The notes below the pieces were generated by a model that did no database searches, was not told where the DNA came from, and saw only the letters and a list, made by a program, of their open reading frames with translations. A stretch of DNA of 64,000 nucleotides from Taklimakanibacter lacteus (GTDB lineage Bacteria; Pseudomonadota; Alphaproteobacteria; Rhizobiales; Aestuariivirgaceae): assembly GCA_003576695.1 (NCBI GenBank), contig QOZQ01000010.1, positions 239,871-303,870 on the forward strand, given 5' to 3'. Position numbers and translations under genes: made by a program. Of the stretch, positions 43,839 to 50,951 are shown one piece after another. Within the stretch, counting starts at the first letter, position 1, and each line of letters starts with the position of its first letter.

Positions 43839-44598
43839 GGCCTATCTCGCTCTGGTCTATCTCTTCCTCTACACGCCGATCGCTGTGCTGATGATCCTGT
43901 CCTTCAACAAAGCGGGCCTGCCCACCGCCTGGACCGGCTTCTCGACCGAATGGTATGGCCGCCTTCTCGAAAGCCCGAAGATCATCGCAGCCGCCAGGAA
44001 CTCGCTGATCGTCGCCATCGTCTCGACATTGATCGCGACCGCGATCGGCACGCTTCTGGCGCTCGGCGTCGAACGCCGCAAGGCTTCCGCCGGCCTCGAT
44101 GCGCTGCTCTTCACCCCGATGATCATTCCCGACATCGTGCTGGCGATCGCCCTTCTTTCCTTCTTCACGCTCATCAAGTTTACGCTGGGTCTGCATTCGA
44201 TCATCCTGGCCCATGTCGTCTTCAACATCGCCTTTGTCTGCGCGGTGGTGCGCGCCAGGCTCAAGAGCTTCGACTGGTCGCTGACCGAGGCCTCGCGCGA
44301 TCTGGGTGCCGGCGCGGTGACGACCTTCCTGCGCATTACCTTCCCATTGATCTGGCCGGCGGTGATCGCGGCGGGACTTCTATCTTTCACCTTGTCGGTC
44401 GATGAATTCATCATCGCCTATTTCACGGCGGGAGCCGGGCAGGGCTCGACCACCTTGCCGATGCAGATCTATGCCATGATCCGCTTCGGCGTGACCCCTG
44501 AGATCAATGCGATGGCAACCATCATATTGCTCGTCAGTTTCGTCCTGGTGCTGCTGGCGCAGCGTTTCAACCGCGCCAGCGTGCCGGGCGCGGCATAA
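43831..44598 (+). CDS. PotC-like ABC transporter permease
   Basis: A 255-residue permease with six helices and the EAA loop LTEASRDLGAGAVTTFLRITFPLIWP. It pairs with the PotB-like subunit. The start MRKAYLALVYLFLY was chosen because it begins with the first helix and follows a GCGGGGAGGG ribosome site inside the upstream gene. A glycosyltransferase gene follows 32 bases later, not an ATPase gene. Confidence 0.92.
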   Translation: MRKAYLALVYLFLYTPIAVLMILSFNKAGLPTAWTGFSTEWYGRLLESPKIIAAARNSLIVAIVSTLIATAIGTLLALGVERRKASAGLDALLFTPMIIPDIVLAIALLSFFTLIKFTLGLHSIILAHVVFNIAFVCAVVRARLKSFDWSLTEASRDLGAGAVTTFLRITFPLIWPAVIAAGLLSFTLSVDEFIIAYFTAGAGQGSTTLPMQIYAMIRFGVTPEINAMATIILLVSFVLVLLAQRFNRASVPGAA

Positions 44599-44630
44599 TC
44601 TGTTAGAGAAGAGGCGAAAGGGATCGCATC

Positions 44631-46010
44631 ATGGTCAAGAAGGCAGCGAAGAAAAAAGCGGCGAAGAAGTCCGCAAAAAAGGCAGTAAAGCGCAAGGCGC
44701 TGAAGAAACCGAAAAAGGTGATCGCGCTGTTCCCCGAAGCGGCCTTCGGCCCGGCGCTCAATTCGGTCGGTATCGGCCAGGCGCTCGAGAAGCTTGGCCA
44801 CAAGGTGGTGTTCCTGTCGGATCCGGGCTTCCTCGATGTCTATAAGGCCTATGGCTTCGAGGCCCATGCGGTGAACCTGTCGGAGCCCTTGCCGCCCGAG
44901 GAGATGGCGAAATTCTGGGTCGACTTCATCAACGGTCATATCCCGAACTTCCGCAAGACGCCCTATGACCAGATCGACAATTACGTGAAGGGCTGCTGGG
45001 AGATGATCGTCGAAACGGCCAAATGGGCCGAGAAGGATCTCCCCGGCGTGCTCGCCCGGGTGAAACCCGATGTCGTCTGCGTCGACAATGTCATCCTGTT
45101 CCCGGCGATCAAGCATTATGCCCGCGACAACGAAAAGCCCTGGGTCAGAATCATTTCCTGCTCGGAGAACGAGATCGAGGATCCGGATATCCCGCCGCAT
45201 CTGTCGGGCTGCGGCGAGAAGGATAAAGCGGGCTTTGCCCGCTACCGCGACCGCTTCAACCAAGTGATCAGGCCGATCCACGACAACTTCAACCAGTTTC
45301 TCAAGAGTGTCGGGGAAGCGGAATATCCAATCGGCCAGTTCTTCGAGGCCTCGCCGCATATGAACCTGCTGCTCTATCCTTCCGCGGTGAAGTTCAAGCG
45401 CCGGCACAAGCTCTCGGCGAAGCAGTTCCAGTATCTCGAAGGCTGCGTGCGCAAGGACGCGCCCTACAAGGTGCCGAAGTTCAGGAGGAACAACGACAAG
45501 CCCTTGCTCTATGTGAGCTTCGGCTCATTGGGCTCGGGCGATGTCGATCTCCTGAAGCGGCTCATCGCCACGATCGGCAGGTTGCCGGTGCGCGCCCTGG
45601 TCAATGTCGGCGACTATATGGACCAGTACACCGATGTGCCGCCCAATGTGCATATCGACAAATGGTATCCGCAGCCTTCGGTGATCCCGCAGGTCGATGC
45701 CGTCATCCATCATGGCGGCAACAACTCCTTCACCGAATGCCTCTATTTCGGCAAGCCCGCCATCATCATGCCCTATGTCTGGGACGGACATGACAATGCG
45801 ACGCGCGTGCAGGAGACCGGGCATGGCTTCAAGCTCGACCGCTATGACTGGACGGACGACGTCATGGCGGACCGCATCACAAGGATGCTGACCGACAAGA
45901 AGATGAAGGCGAAGCTCAAGAAGACTTCGAAGGACATGCGAAAGCAAAAGGGACCGGCCAAGGCCGCGAAGGTCATTGACGGGCTCCTCAAGCGCAAGAA
46001 GGCCGCCTGA
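44631..46010 (+). CDS. UDP-glycosyltransferase-like protein with histone-H1-like basic tail
   Basis: A 459-residue GT-B glycosyltransferase (GT1/UGT or MurG-related). The N-terminal acceptor half has FPEAAFGPALNSVGIGQALEKLGH. The C-terminal nucleotide-sugar site has HHGGNNSFTECLYFGKPAIIMP (about 358-379), with D..GHDN following. Unusually, residues 2-29 are almost only Lys and Ala (repeats of KKAAKK), and the C-terminus is again Lys-rich (KLKKTSKDMRKQKG, LKRKKAA). The sugar and acceptor are unknown. Its stop overlaps the cupin start by one base. Confidence 0.82.
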   Translation: MVKKAAKKKAAKKSAKKAVKRKALKKPKKVIALFPEAAFGPALNSVGIGQALEKLGHKVVFLSDPGFLDVYKAYGFEAHAVNLSEPLPPEEMAKFWVDFINGHIPNFRKTPYDQIDNYVKGCWEMIVETAKWAEKDLPGVLARVKPDVVCVDNVILFPAIKHYARDNEKPWVRIISCSENEIEDPDIPPHLSGCGEKDKAGFARYRDRFNQVIRPIHDNFNQFLKSVGEAEYPIGQFFEASPHMNLLLYPSAVKFKRRHKLSAKQFQYLEGCVRKDAPYKVPKFRRNNDKPLLYVSFGSLGSGDVDLLKRLIATIGRLPVRALVNVGDYMDQYTDVPPNVHIDKWYPQPSVIPQVDAVIHHGGNNSFTECLYFGKPAIIMPYVWDGHDNATRVQETGHGFKLDRYDWTDDVMADRITRMLTDKKMKAKLKKTSKDMRKQKGPAKAAKVIDGLLKRKKAA

Positions 46011-46375
46011 TGTCCAAGGGGCTTGCATCGACAGCGCCTCATATGGCGGATCCTGCGCATTATGCGGGGCCGCTCAAGGATTGGGGCCACCAGCCCGATC
46101 CGATCGCGGGCAATTCCAAAAGCGATGGGGTGCTCCTGCATAAGGGGCCGAATGGCCAGCCGGAAGTGGGACTGTGGCAATGCACTCCCGGCACATGGCC
46201 GCTGTCGATCCCGCGCGACGAGCTCTGCTATTTCGTCGCGGGGCGCGCCACCTATACCCACCAGTCGGGCGAGAAGATCGAGATCGTGCCGGGCACCGCG
46301 GTGCTGTTCCCCGCCGGCTGGACCGGTATCTGCGTGGTCCACGAGACCATGCGCAATGTGTATATGCTGAGCTAG
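46010..46375 (+). CDS. Cupin-domain protein 1
   Basis: A 121-residue single cupin of the DUF861/EutQ-like small type. The second cupin motif region is PGTAVLFPAGWTGICVVHE. The first motif (RDELCYFVAGRATYTHQSG) has Glu and His but not the full H-x-H, so metal binding is uncertain. Its ATG overlaps the glycosyltransferase stop, indicating coupling. It is about 55% identical by eye, without gaps, to the next cupin, so the two arose by duplication. Confidence 0.85.
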   Translation: MSKGLASTAPHMADPAHYAGPLKDWGHQPDPIAGNSKSDGVLLHKGPNGQPEVGLWQCTPGTWPLSIPRDELCYFVAGRATYTHQSGEKIEIVPGTAVLFPAGWTGICVVHETMRNVYMLS

Positions 46376-46403
46376 AAACCGATGATCTCGCACCCCTCTC
46401 ATC

Positions 46404-46431
46404 CGTCATCCCGGCGAAAGCCGGGATGACG
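46404..46431. repeat. Perfect 12-bp hairpin with GAAA loop (REP-like)
   Basis: CGTCATCCCGGC, loop GAAA, and the exact complement. This sequence type is widely dispersed between genes in proteobacteria. It lies between the two cupin genes. The stem is very stable and could act as an mRNA processing or stabilising element; a short A-rich stretch follows, but no T-run on the plus strand. Confidence 0.75.
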
Positions 46432-46477
46432 AAAATAGGGAGAAGGCGAGGATACTGATCAAGGAGTGACACTGCCA

Positions 46478-46837
46478 ATGAGCTTGAATTCATCAGCCCC
46501 GCATATCGCGGATCCGGCGAGATTCCCGGGTCCCTTCAAGGACTGGGGCGTCATCCCGACCATGATCGAAGGGGAATCGCGCACCTCCGGGATCGTCCTG
46601 CATAAGGGGCCGGAAGGCCAGAGCGAGACCGGCATCTGGATCTGCACGCCGGGCTATTGGAACTGTCACGTCACCAGGGACGAGTTCTGCCATTTCCTGC
46701 TGGGCCGCTGCACCTACACGCATGAATCGGGCGATGTCATCGAAATCACACCCGACACGACGGCCTTCTTCCCGCAGGACTGGAAGGGCACCTGCCGGGT
46801 GCATGAGACGATCCGCAAAGTCTATATGATCCGCTAG
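46478..46837 (+). CDS. Cupin-domain protein 2
   Basis: A 119-residue paralogue of the cupin just upstream (shared motifs: PHxADPA, DWG, LHKGP, TYTHxSG, VHETxRxVYM). The corresponding first motif is RDEFCHFLLGRCTYTHESG, giving an extra Cys and His compared with copy 1, so it may bind a metal when the other does not. The ATG at 46478 has AAGGAG 11 bases upstream; a GTG at 46466 overlaps that site. The aldehyde dehydrogenase ATG follows after 2 bases. Confidence 0.85.
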   Translation: MSLNSSAPHIADPARFPGPFKDWGVIPTMIEGESRTSGIVLHKGPEGQSETGIWICTPGYWNCHVTRDEFCHFLLGRCTYTHESGDVIEITPDTTAFFPQDWKGTCRVHETIRKVYMIR

Positions 46838-46839
46838 AC

Positions 46840-48348
46840 ATGGCTTTCGATCCGGCAGCCGGCCAGATCTTCCGCGCCAATGACTGGGTAACGCCGCAGG
46901 GCGCCGCCTTTCGCGACATCATCGACCCGGCCGATCTCAGCGTCGTCGGGCGGATCGTCCAGGCCTCACCGGCCCTGGCTGAAGATATGGCACGGGACGC
47001 GCTCGCCGCCCAGCGCGAGTGGAAACGTGTCGACGCCAAGACGCGGGCGCGGTTGATGCATGACCTCGCGAACGAGATCGCCAAGGCCGACATGCATGAC
47101 GTTGCCCGCCTGATGGTGCTGGAAATGGGCAAGCCCTATCCGGAAGCGGTCGGTGAGCTTCTCAATGTGGCACCGGCTTTCCGCTATTTCGCCGAGATGG
47201 CGCGTGACGATGCCGGCAAGGTGGCAGGTACGACGCAAACGGGCTCGTTCCAGTTCGCACGCTACGAGCCCTATGGCGTCTCCGTCCATATCATGCCGTT
47301 CAACTTCCCCATCCTGCTGATGTGCTGGACGATGGCCGCCTCGCTCGCCGCCGGCAATGCCTGTATCATCAAGCCGGCGGAAGCGACGAGCCTGTGCACG
47401 CTCGCTTTCATGGAGCATTTCCGCAAGGTGCTGCCGCCCGGCCTCGTGTCGTGCCTCACGGGCGGCGCCGATGTGGCGCAAGCGCTGATCCGTTCCCGCA
47501 ATACCCACGCCATTGCCTTCACCGGCAGCGTAAAAAGCGGCCGCGCCGTCGCCATGGCCTCAGCCGAGCTGTTCAAGCCGGCGATCATCGAAGCGGGCGG
47601 CAATGATGCGATGATCATTTCGGAGCATGCGCCGCTCGATGTGGCGGTGCCGGGCGCCACCATGGCGGCGTTCCATCTGTCGGGTCAGATATGCACCTCA
47701 TCGGAGCGCTTCTTCGTGCATGAGAAGGTGCATGACGAATTCGTCGAACGCCTGGCGGGCATGGCGCGAAAGCTGCGCATCGGCCATGGCCTCGAGGAGA
47801 CCGAGATCGGCCCCCTGGTCTCGGAAGCCGCCCGCGCCAAGGTCATCCGTCTCGTCGCCGAGGCCAGGGAGCAGGGGGCGAAGATCGTTTGCGGCGGCAG
47901 GGTACCGCCCGGACGCAATGTCGGCTGGTTCTATGAGCCGACCATCCTGACCGGCTGCACGCCGCAGATGACGGTCATGCGCGATGAGATCTTCGGTCCG
48001 GTCGCGGCGATCTGCAAGGTCGCTTCCTTCGAGGAAGCCCTGGCGCTTGCGAATGACAGCGATTTCGGCCTCGGCGCCTCGGTCTTCACCACCGACCTGA
48101 AAGAGGCGATGCAGGCGGCAGAGACGCTCGAGGCCGGCATGGTGTGGGTAAACAACCCGCTCATCGACAATGACGCCTTGCCCTTTGGCGGCTGGAAGAT
48201 GTCGGGCCTCGGCCGCGAGCTCGGCCGGCAGGGACTCGATGCCTTCCGGCGCTCCAAGATGGTCGTCATCGACCATGAACCCGCGGTGCAGGACTGGTGG
48301 TATCCCTATCCGAAGGAGTGGTTCTACAAGGGAAAGGGCCGCGTCTAG
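46840..48348 (+). CDS. Aldehyde dehydrogenase (NAD(P)+-dependent)
   Basis: A 502-residue ALDH-superfamily enzyme that oxidises an aldehyde to the acid. The catalytic Cys285 is in SGQICTSSERF, the general-base Glu in IIEAGGND, and cofactor binding in FTGSVKSGRAVA. PFNFPILLMCW lies in the usual substrate/cofactor channel segment. The group resembles succinate-semialdehyde/aminobutyraldehyde-type dehydrogenases, which would fit polyamine breakdown, but exact specificity cannot be read. It ends the potD-to-ALDH rightward run. Confidence 0.9.
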   Translation: MAFDPAAGQIFRANDWVTPQGAAFRDIIDPADLSVVGRIVQASPALAEDMARDALAAQREWKRVDAKTRARLMHDLANEIAKADMHDVARLMVLEMGKPYPEAVGELLNVAPAFRYFAEMARDDAGKVAGTTQTGSFQFARYEPYGVSVHIMPFNFPILLMCWTMAASLAAGNACIIKPAEATSLCTLAFMEHFRKVLPPGLVSCLTGGADVAQALIRSRNTHAIAFTGSVKSGRAVAMASAELFKPAIIEAGGNDAMIISEHAPLDVAVPGATMAAFHLSGQICTSSERFFVHEKVHDEFVERLAGMARKLRIGHGLEETEIGPLVSEAARAKVIRLVAEAREQGAKIVCGGRVPPGRNVGWFYEPTILTGCTPQMTVMRDEIFGPVAAICKVASFEEALALANDSDFGLGASVFTTDLKEAMQAAETLEAGMVWVNNPLIDNDALPFGGWKMSGLGRELGRQGLDAFRRSKMVVIDHEPAVQDWWYPYPKEWFYKGKGRV

Positions 48349-48441
48349 GAGGTAGCAACCGGCTCGAAGAGCACGGGATCGGCTTGGGCGAGCGGACCCT
48401 TCCACCGCGTGATCCGACGGTAAGTCGTGGTACGATGCCTG

Positions 48442-48807
48442 ATGCCACTCTTCGTGCCGGACTGGATGCCGATGGCCGAGCGCGCAGCGCGCCAGCTGCG
48501 CGTGACGACGACGGGTACCAGCGGTGCGCGTCATGCGCTCTATGTCGTGCTCCTGAAGGACACCCGACGCATCGGTCGCTGGGGTCTCTATGTTGGCGAG
48601 ACGTCGCTCGATCCCGATCTCCGCTTCGATCAGCACAAGACCGGCTACAAGGCGAGCCGATACGTGAACCGGTTCGGCGTCCGCTTGCTTCCGCCGCTCT
48701 TCGAGCATCTCAACCCGCTGCGCCGCTGGGAAGCCGTCGAGCTCGAGCCGGCGCTAGCGGAGGCCTTCCGGCACGCCGGCGTGCCGTGGGTGGAAGGCGG
48801 ACATTGA
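48442..48807 (+). CDS. GIY-YIG-nuclease-like small protein
   Basis: A 121-residue protein with the outline of a GIY-YIG domain. ALYVVLLKD corresponds to the first strand ('GIY'), GLYVGET to 'YIG', followed by DLRFDQHKTGYKASR with Arg and His, and a possible metal-binding Glu in WEAVELEPALAEAFR. The domain starts only ~30 residues in, and little else is present. The start is uncertain: the GTG at 48427 adds 5 residues. No partner gene indicates whether it is a repair, restriction or homing nuclease. Confidence 0.6.
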   Translation: MPLFVPDWMPMAERAARQLRVTTTGTSGARHALYVVLLKDTRRIGRWGLYVGETSLDPDLRFDQHKTGYKASRYVNRFGVRLLPPLFEHLNPLRRWEAVELEPALAEAFRHAGVPWVEGGH

Positions 48808-48823
48808 ACTACACAACCCCGAG

Positions 48824-48848
48824 CCCTCTCCCCCGTTGGGGGAGAGGG
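48824..48848. repeat. Perfect 11-bp inverted repeat between convergent genes
   Basis: CCCTCTCCCCC, loop GTT, and its exact complement, between the GIY-YIG-like gene and the end of homospermidine synthase. There is no T-run. This G/C-only hairpin type recurs between genes in alphaproteobacteria and may serve as a bidirectional transcription end. Confidence 0.65.
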
Positions 48849-48857
48849 GATGAGTCC

Positions 48858-50288
48858 TCACTTCACGATGATATTCGCGAACTGCCAGGGATCGCGCTTG
48901 TCGATATCTTCCTCGAACAGCGTCTGGCGGTCGGTGAGCGGGTTCCAGCTCGTATAGACGCCGGTCATCTGGCCGAGATAGGGCAACTGCACTTCGAGGC
49001 AGCGGCGGAAGTCCATTTCGTCGGTCTCGACGACGCCGGCTTTCGGATTCTCGATCGCCCAGATCATGCCGGCCAGCACCGCGCTCGTCACCTGCAGGCC
49101 GGTGGCGTTCTGGTTCGGCGCCAGTTTGCGCGCTTCCTCTATGGTCAGCTGCGAGCCATACCAATAGGCGTTCTTCTTGTGGCCATAGAGCAGCACGCCC
49201 AATTCGTCGCGGCCATCGACGATCTCGTCCTCTTCGAGGATGTGGATCTTGGACTGCTTCTTGCCGCCATTGCCGAACATCTCATGCAGCGACAGCACCG
49301 CGTCATTGGAGGGATGATAGGCATAGTGGCAGGTCGGCCGGTAGGCGACCTTGCGGCCGTCGCGCACGGTGAAATAATCGGCGATCGAGATCGCTTCATT
49401 GTGGGTGACGAGGAAGCCATATTGCGGGCCGGGCGTGGGTGTCCAGGAACGCACTTTCGTCTCGGCGCCGGGCCTGGTGATATAGATCGCCGCACCGCAG
49501 CCCGACTTGTGCTTCTTGCCGCCGGGCGGCAGCTTCTTCTCATGCGTGCCCCAGCCGAGCTCGGCCGGCTGCAGGCCTTCCGAGATGAAGCCTTCCACCG
49601 ACCAGGTGTTGACGAAAGTGTCGAGGGGCTTCGGCCTCTTGGCGCGCTGGGTGTCGCGCTCGGCGATATGGATGCCCTTGACCCCGAGGCGCTTCATCAG
49701 CTTGCCCCAGCCCTCGCGCGTAGCAGGCTCCTTGACCTTGACGCCGGTTTCATCGGCGATGTCGAGCAGCGCCTGCTTCACGAACCAGGACACCATGCCG
49801 GGATTGGCGCCGCAGCAGGAGACCGATGTGTGGCCGCCCTTGTATTTCTCCTTGAGCGCCAGGACATGCTCGCGCATCGCGTAGTTGGTGCGATCCGCAT
49901 TGTCGAGCTTGCTGTTGTAGTAGAAACCGGGCCATGGCTCGACGACGGTGTCGATATAAAGGGAGCCCGTTGCCTGGGCGAGCTTCTGGATGTCGACGGA
50001 GGACACATCGACCGAGAGATTGACGATGAAGGCCTGGCCTGGCCCCGCGGTCAGCAGCGGCGTCAGCAGCGACTTGTAGTTCTTTGCCGTGACCGCTTCC
50101 TTGATGAAGGCGATGCCTTCCTTGTCCGCCAGATGCCTGTTGTGGTCGTCGGGATCGATGATGGTGAACTTGCTCCGGTCACAGGCGATATGGCGCAGGA
50201 TAAGGGGGAGGGTGCCTCGCCCGATCGAGCCAAGGCCGATCATTACGATGGGGCCGTTCCAGGTCGCGTGTCGTGGCCAGAGGGTCAT
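48858..50288 (-). CDS. hss: Homospermidine synthase
   Basis: A 476-residue NAD+-dependent enzyme that makes homospermidine from putrescine (or putrescine plus spermidine). Its length matches the bacterial enzyme of about 477 residues. The Rossmann motif is IVMIGLGSIGRGTLPLI near the N-terminus. Other recognisable stretches are YIDTVVEPWPGFYY, CCGANPGMVSWFVKQAL and NQNATGLQVTSAVL. The start MTLWPRHATWNG replaces a 48-residue upstream extension that reads through the promoter region. It is convergent with the polyamine-type genes and has its own promoter region at 50289-50430. Confidence 0.94.
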   Translation of the reverse strand: MTLWPRHATWNGPIVMIGLGSIGRGTLPLILRHIACDRSKFTIIDPDDHNRHLADKEGIAFIKEAVTAKNYKSLLTPLLTAGPGQAFIVNLSVDVSSVDIQKLAQATGSLYIDTVVEPWPGFYYNSKLDNADRTNYAMREHVLALKEKYKGGHTSVSCCGANPGMVSWFVKQALLDIADETGVKVKEPATREGWGKLMKRLGVKGIHIAERDTQRAKRPKPLDTFVNTWSVEGFISEGLQPAELGWGTHEKKLPPGGKKHKSGCGAAIYITRPGAETKVRSWTPTPGPQYGFLVTHNEAISIADYFTVRDGRKVAYRPTCHYAYHPSNDAVLSLHEMFGNGGKKQSKIHILEEDEIVDGRDELGVLLYGHKKNAYWYGSQLTIEEARKLAPNQNATGLQVTSAVLAGMIWAIENPKAGVVETDEMDFRRCLEVQLPYLGQMTGVYTSWNPLTDRQTLFEEDIDKRDPWQFANIIVK

Positions 50289-50430
50289 TTTATGCAAGCA
50301 CTCCGTTGAAGTTGGGGATTGCCGCTCTTTAGCCGAGAGTCTTGTCGCACAACACCAGAAAAATGAGCTAGCCTCGGGCTGCGCGACTTCGTAGGATAAC
50401 GGGCCGCAGCCGGGCTGTAGCAGGGGACCC

Positions 50431-50688
50431 ATGCAGAAAACCGCGATACTTCTTTTGGCCGCTTTGGCGGTGACCGGATGCGCCGGACGTTACGGCCATG
50501 ACGAGCAGAGCTATCAGCAATGTGTCCGCCTGGCGCGCGAGGAAGGCCAGGTCATCAAATATATCGACACCACCTTGCAGTACCGCCGCAAGCATCATCC
50601 TGGTCCCGATGTCGAGGAAGAGCTGAGGCGCGCCAAGGAAGAGCGCCGCGCCATTCACGCCGAGCGCCGCCATCTCGGCTGCATCTGA
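50431..50688 (+). CDS. Small lipoprotein of unknown function
   Basis: An 85-residue predicted lipoprotein. The signal MQKTAILLLAALAVTGC ends in a VTGC lipobox. The mature part (about 68 residues) is highly charged and helical (VEEELRRAKEERRAIHAERRHLGCI), with two more cysteines. It is divergent from homospermidine synthase. I do not recognise the family. Confidence 0.7.
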   Translation: MQKTAILLLAALAVTGCAGRYGHDEQSYQQCVRLAREEGQVIKYIDTTLQYRRKHHPGPDVEEELRRAKEERRAIHAERRHLGCI

Positions 50689-50703
50689 GCCATTTTTAAC
50701 CCA

Positions 50704-50812
50704 CATGCTGAGGTGCGAGCGCGGCGAGCCTCGGAGCATGATCCAGGCACAAAGGCCTTGCCGCTGGCCACCCTTCGAGGCCCGCCTGCGGCGGGCGCCT
50801 CAGGATGAGGGG
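50704..50812. repeat. Dispersed alphaproteobacterial palindromic element (two hairpins)
   Basis: Two inverted repeats lie in the 263-base gap before the LysM gene. The left is CATGCTGAGG..CCTCGGAGCATG (50704-50740). The right is CCCTTCGAGGCCCGCC..GGCGGGCGCCTC..GGATGAGG (50771-50812). The wording 'CCTTCGAGG...CTCAGGATGAGG' is typical of an intergenic repeat seen in many copies in Bradyrhizobium-like genomes. It contains a short open frame that is not a gene. Confidence 0.7.
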
Positions 50813-50951
50813 ATAGGTACCGAAAAACCTGCAATAACGGCTGTTTCCGGCGCAAGTTGCCGAAAACTTTGCATGTATTTGAGCCAATAAACGCTCCCTT
50901 AACCTAAACGCGCCATTGTTGCCCGGTCAGTTGGTACTTGGAGTTTTGGGT

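Noticed and set aside
46404..46431. Hairpin considered as a Rho-independent terminator between the cupins
   Set aside because: There is no T-run on the plus strand and the genes look co-transcribed, so it was called a REP-like repeat.
48297..50309. 670-codon rightward open frame
   Set aside because: It is mostly antisense to homospermidine synthase and starts inside the ALDH gene; its translation resembles no protein.
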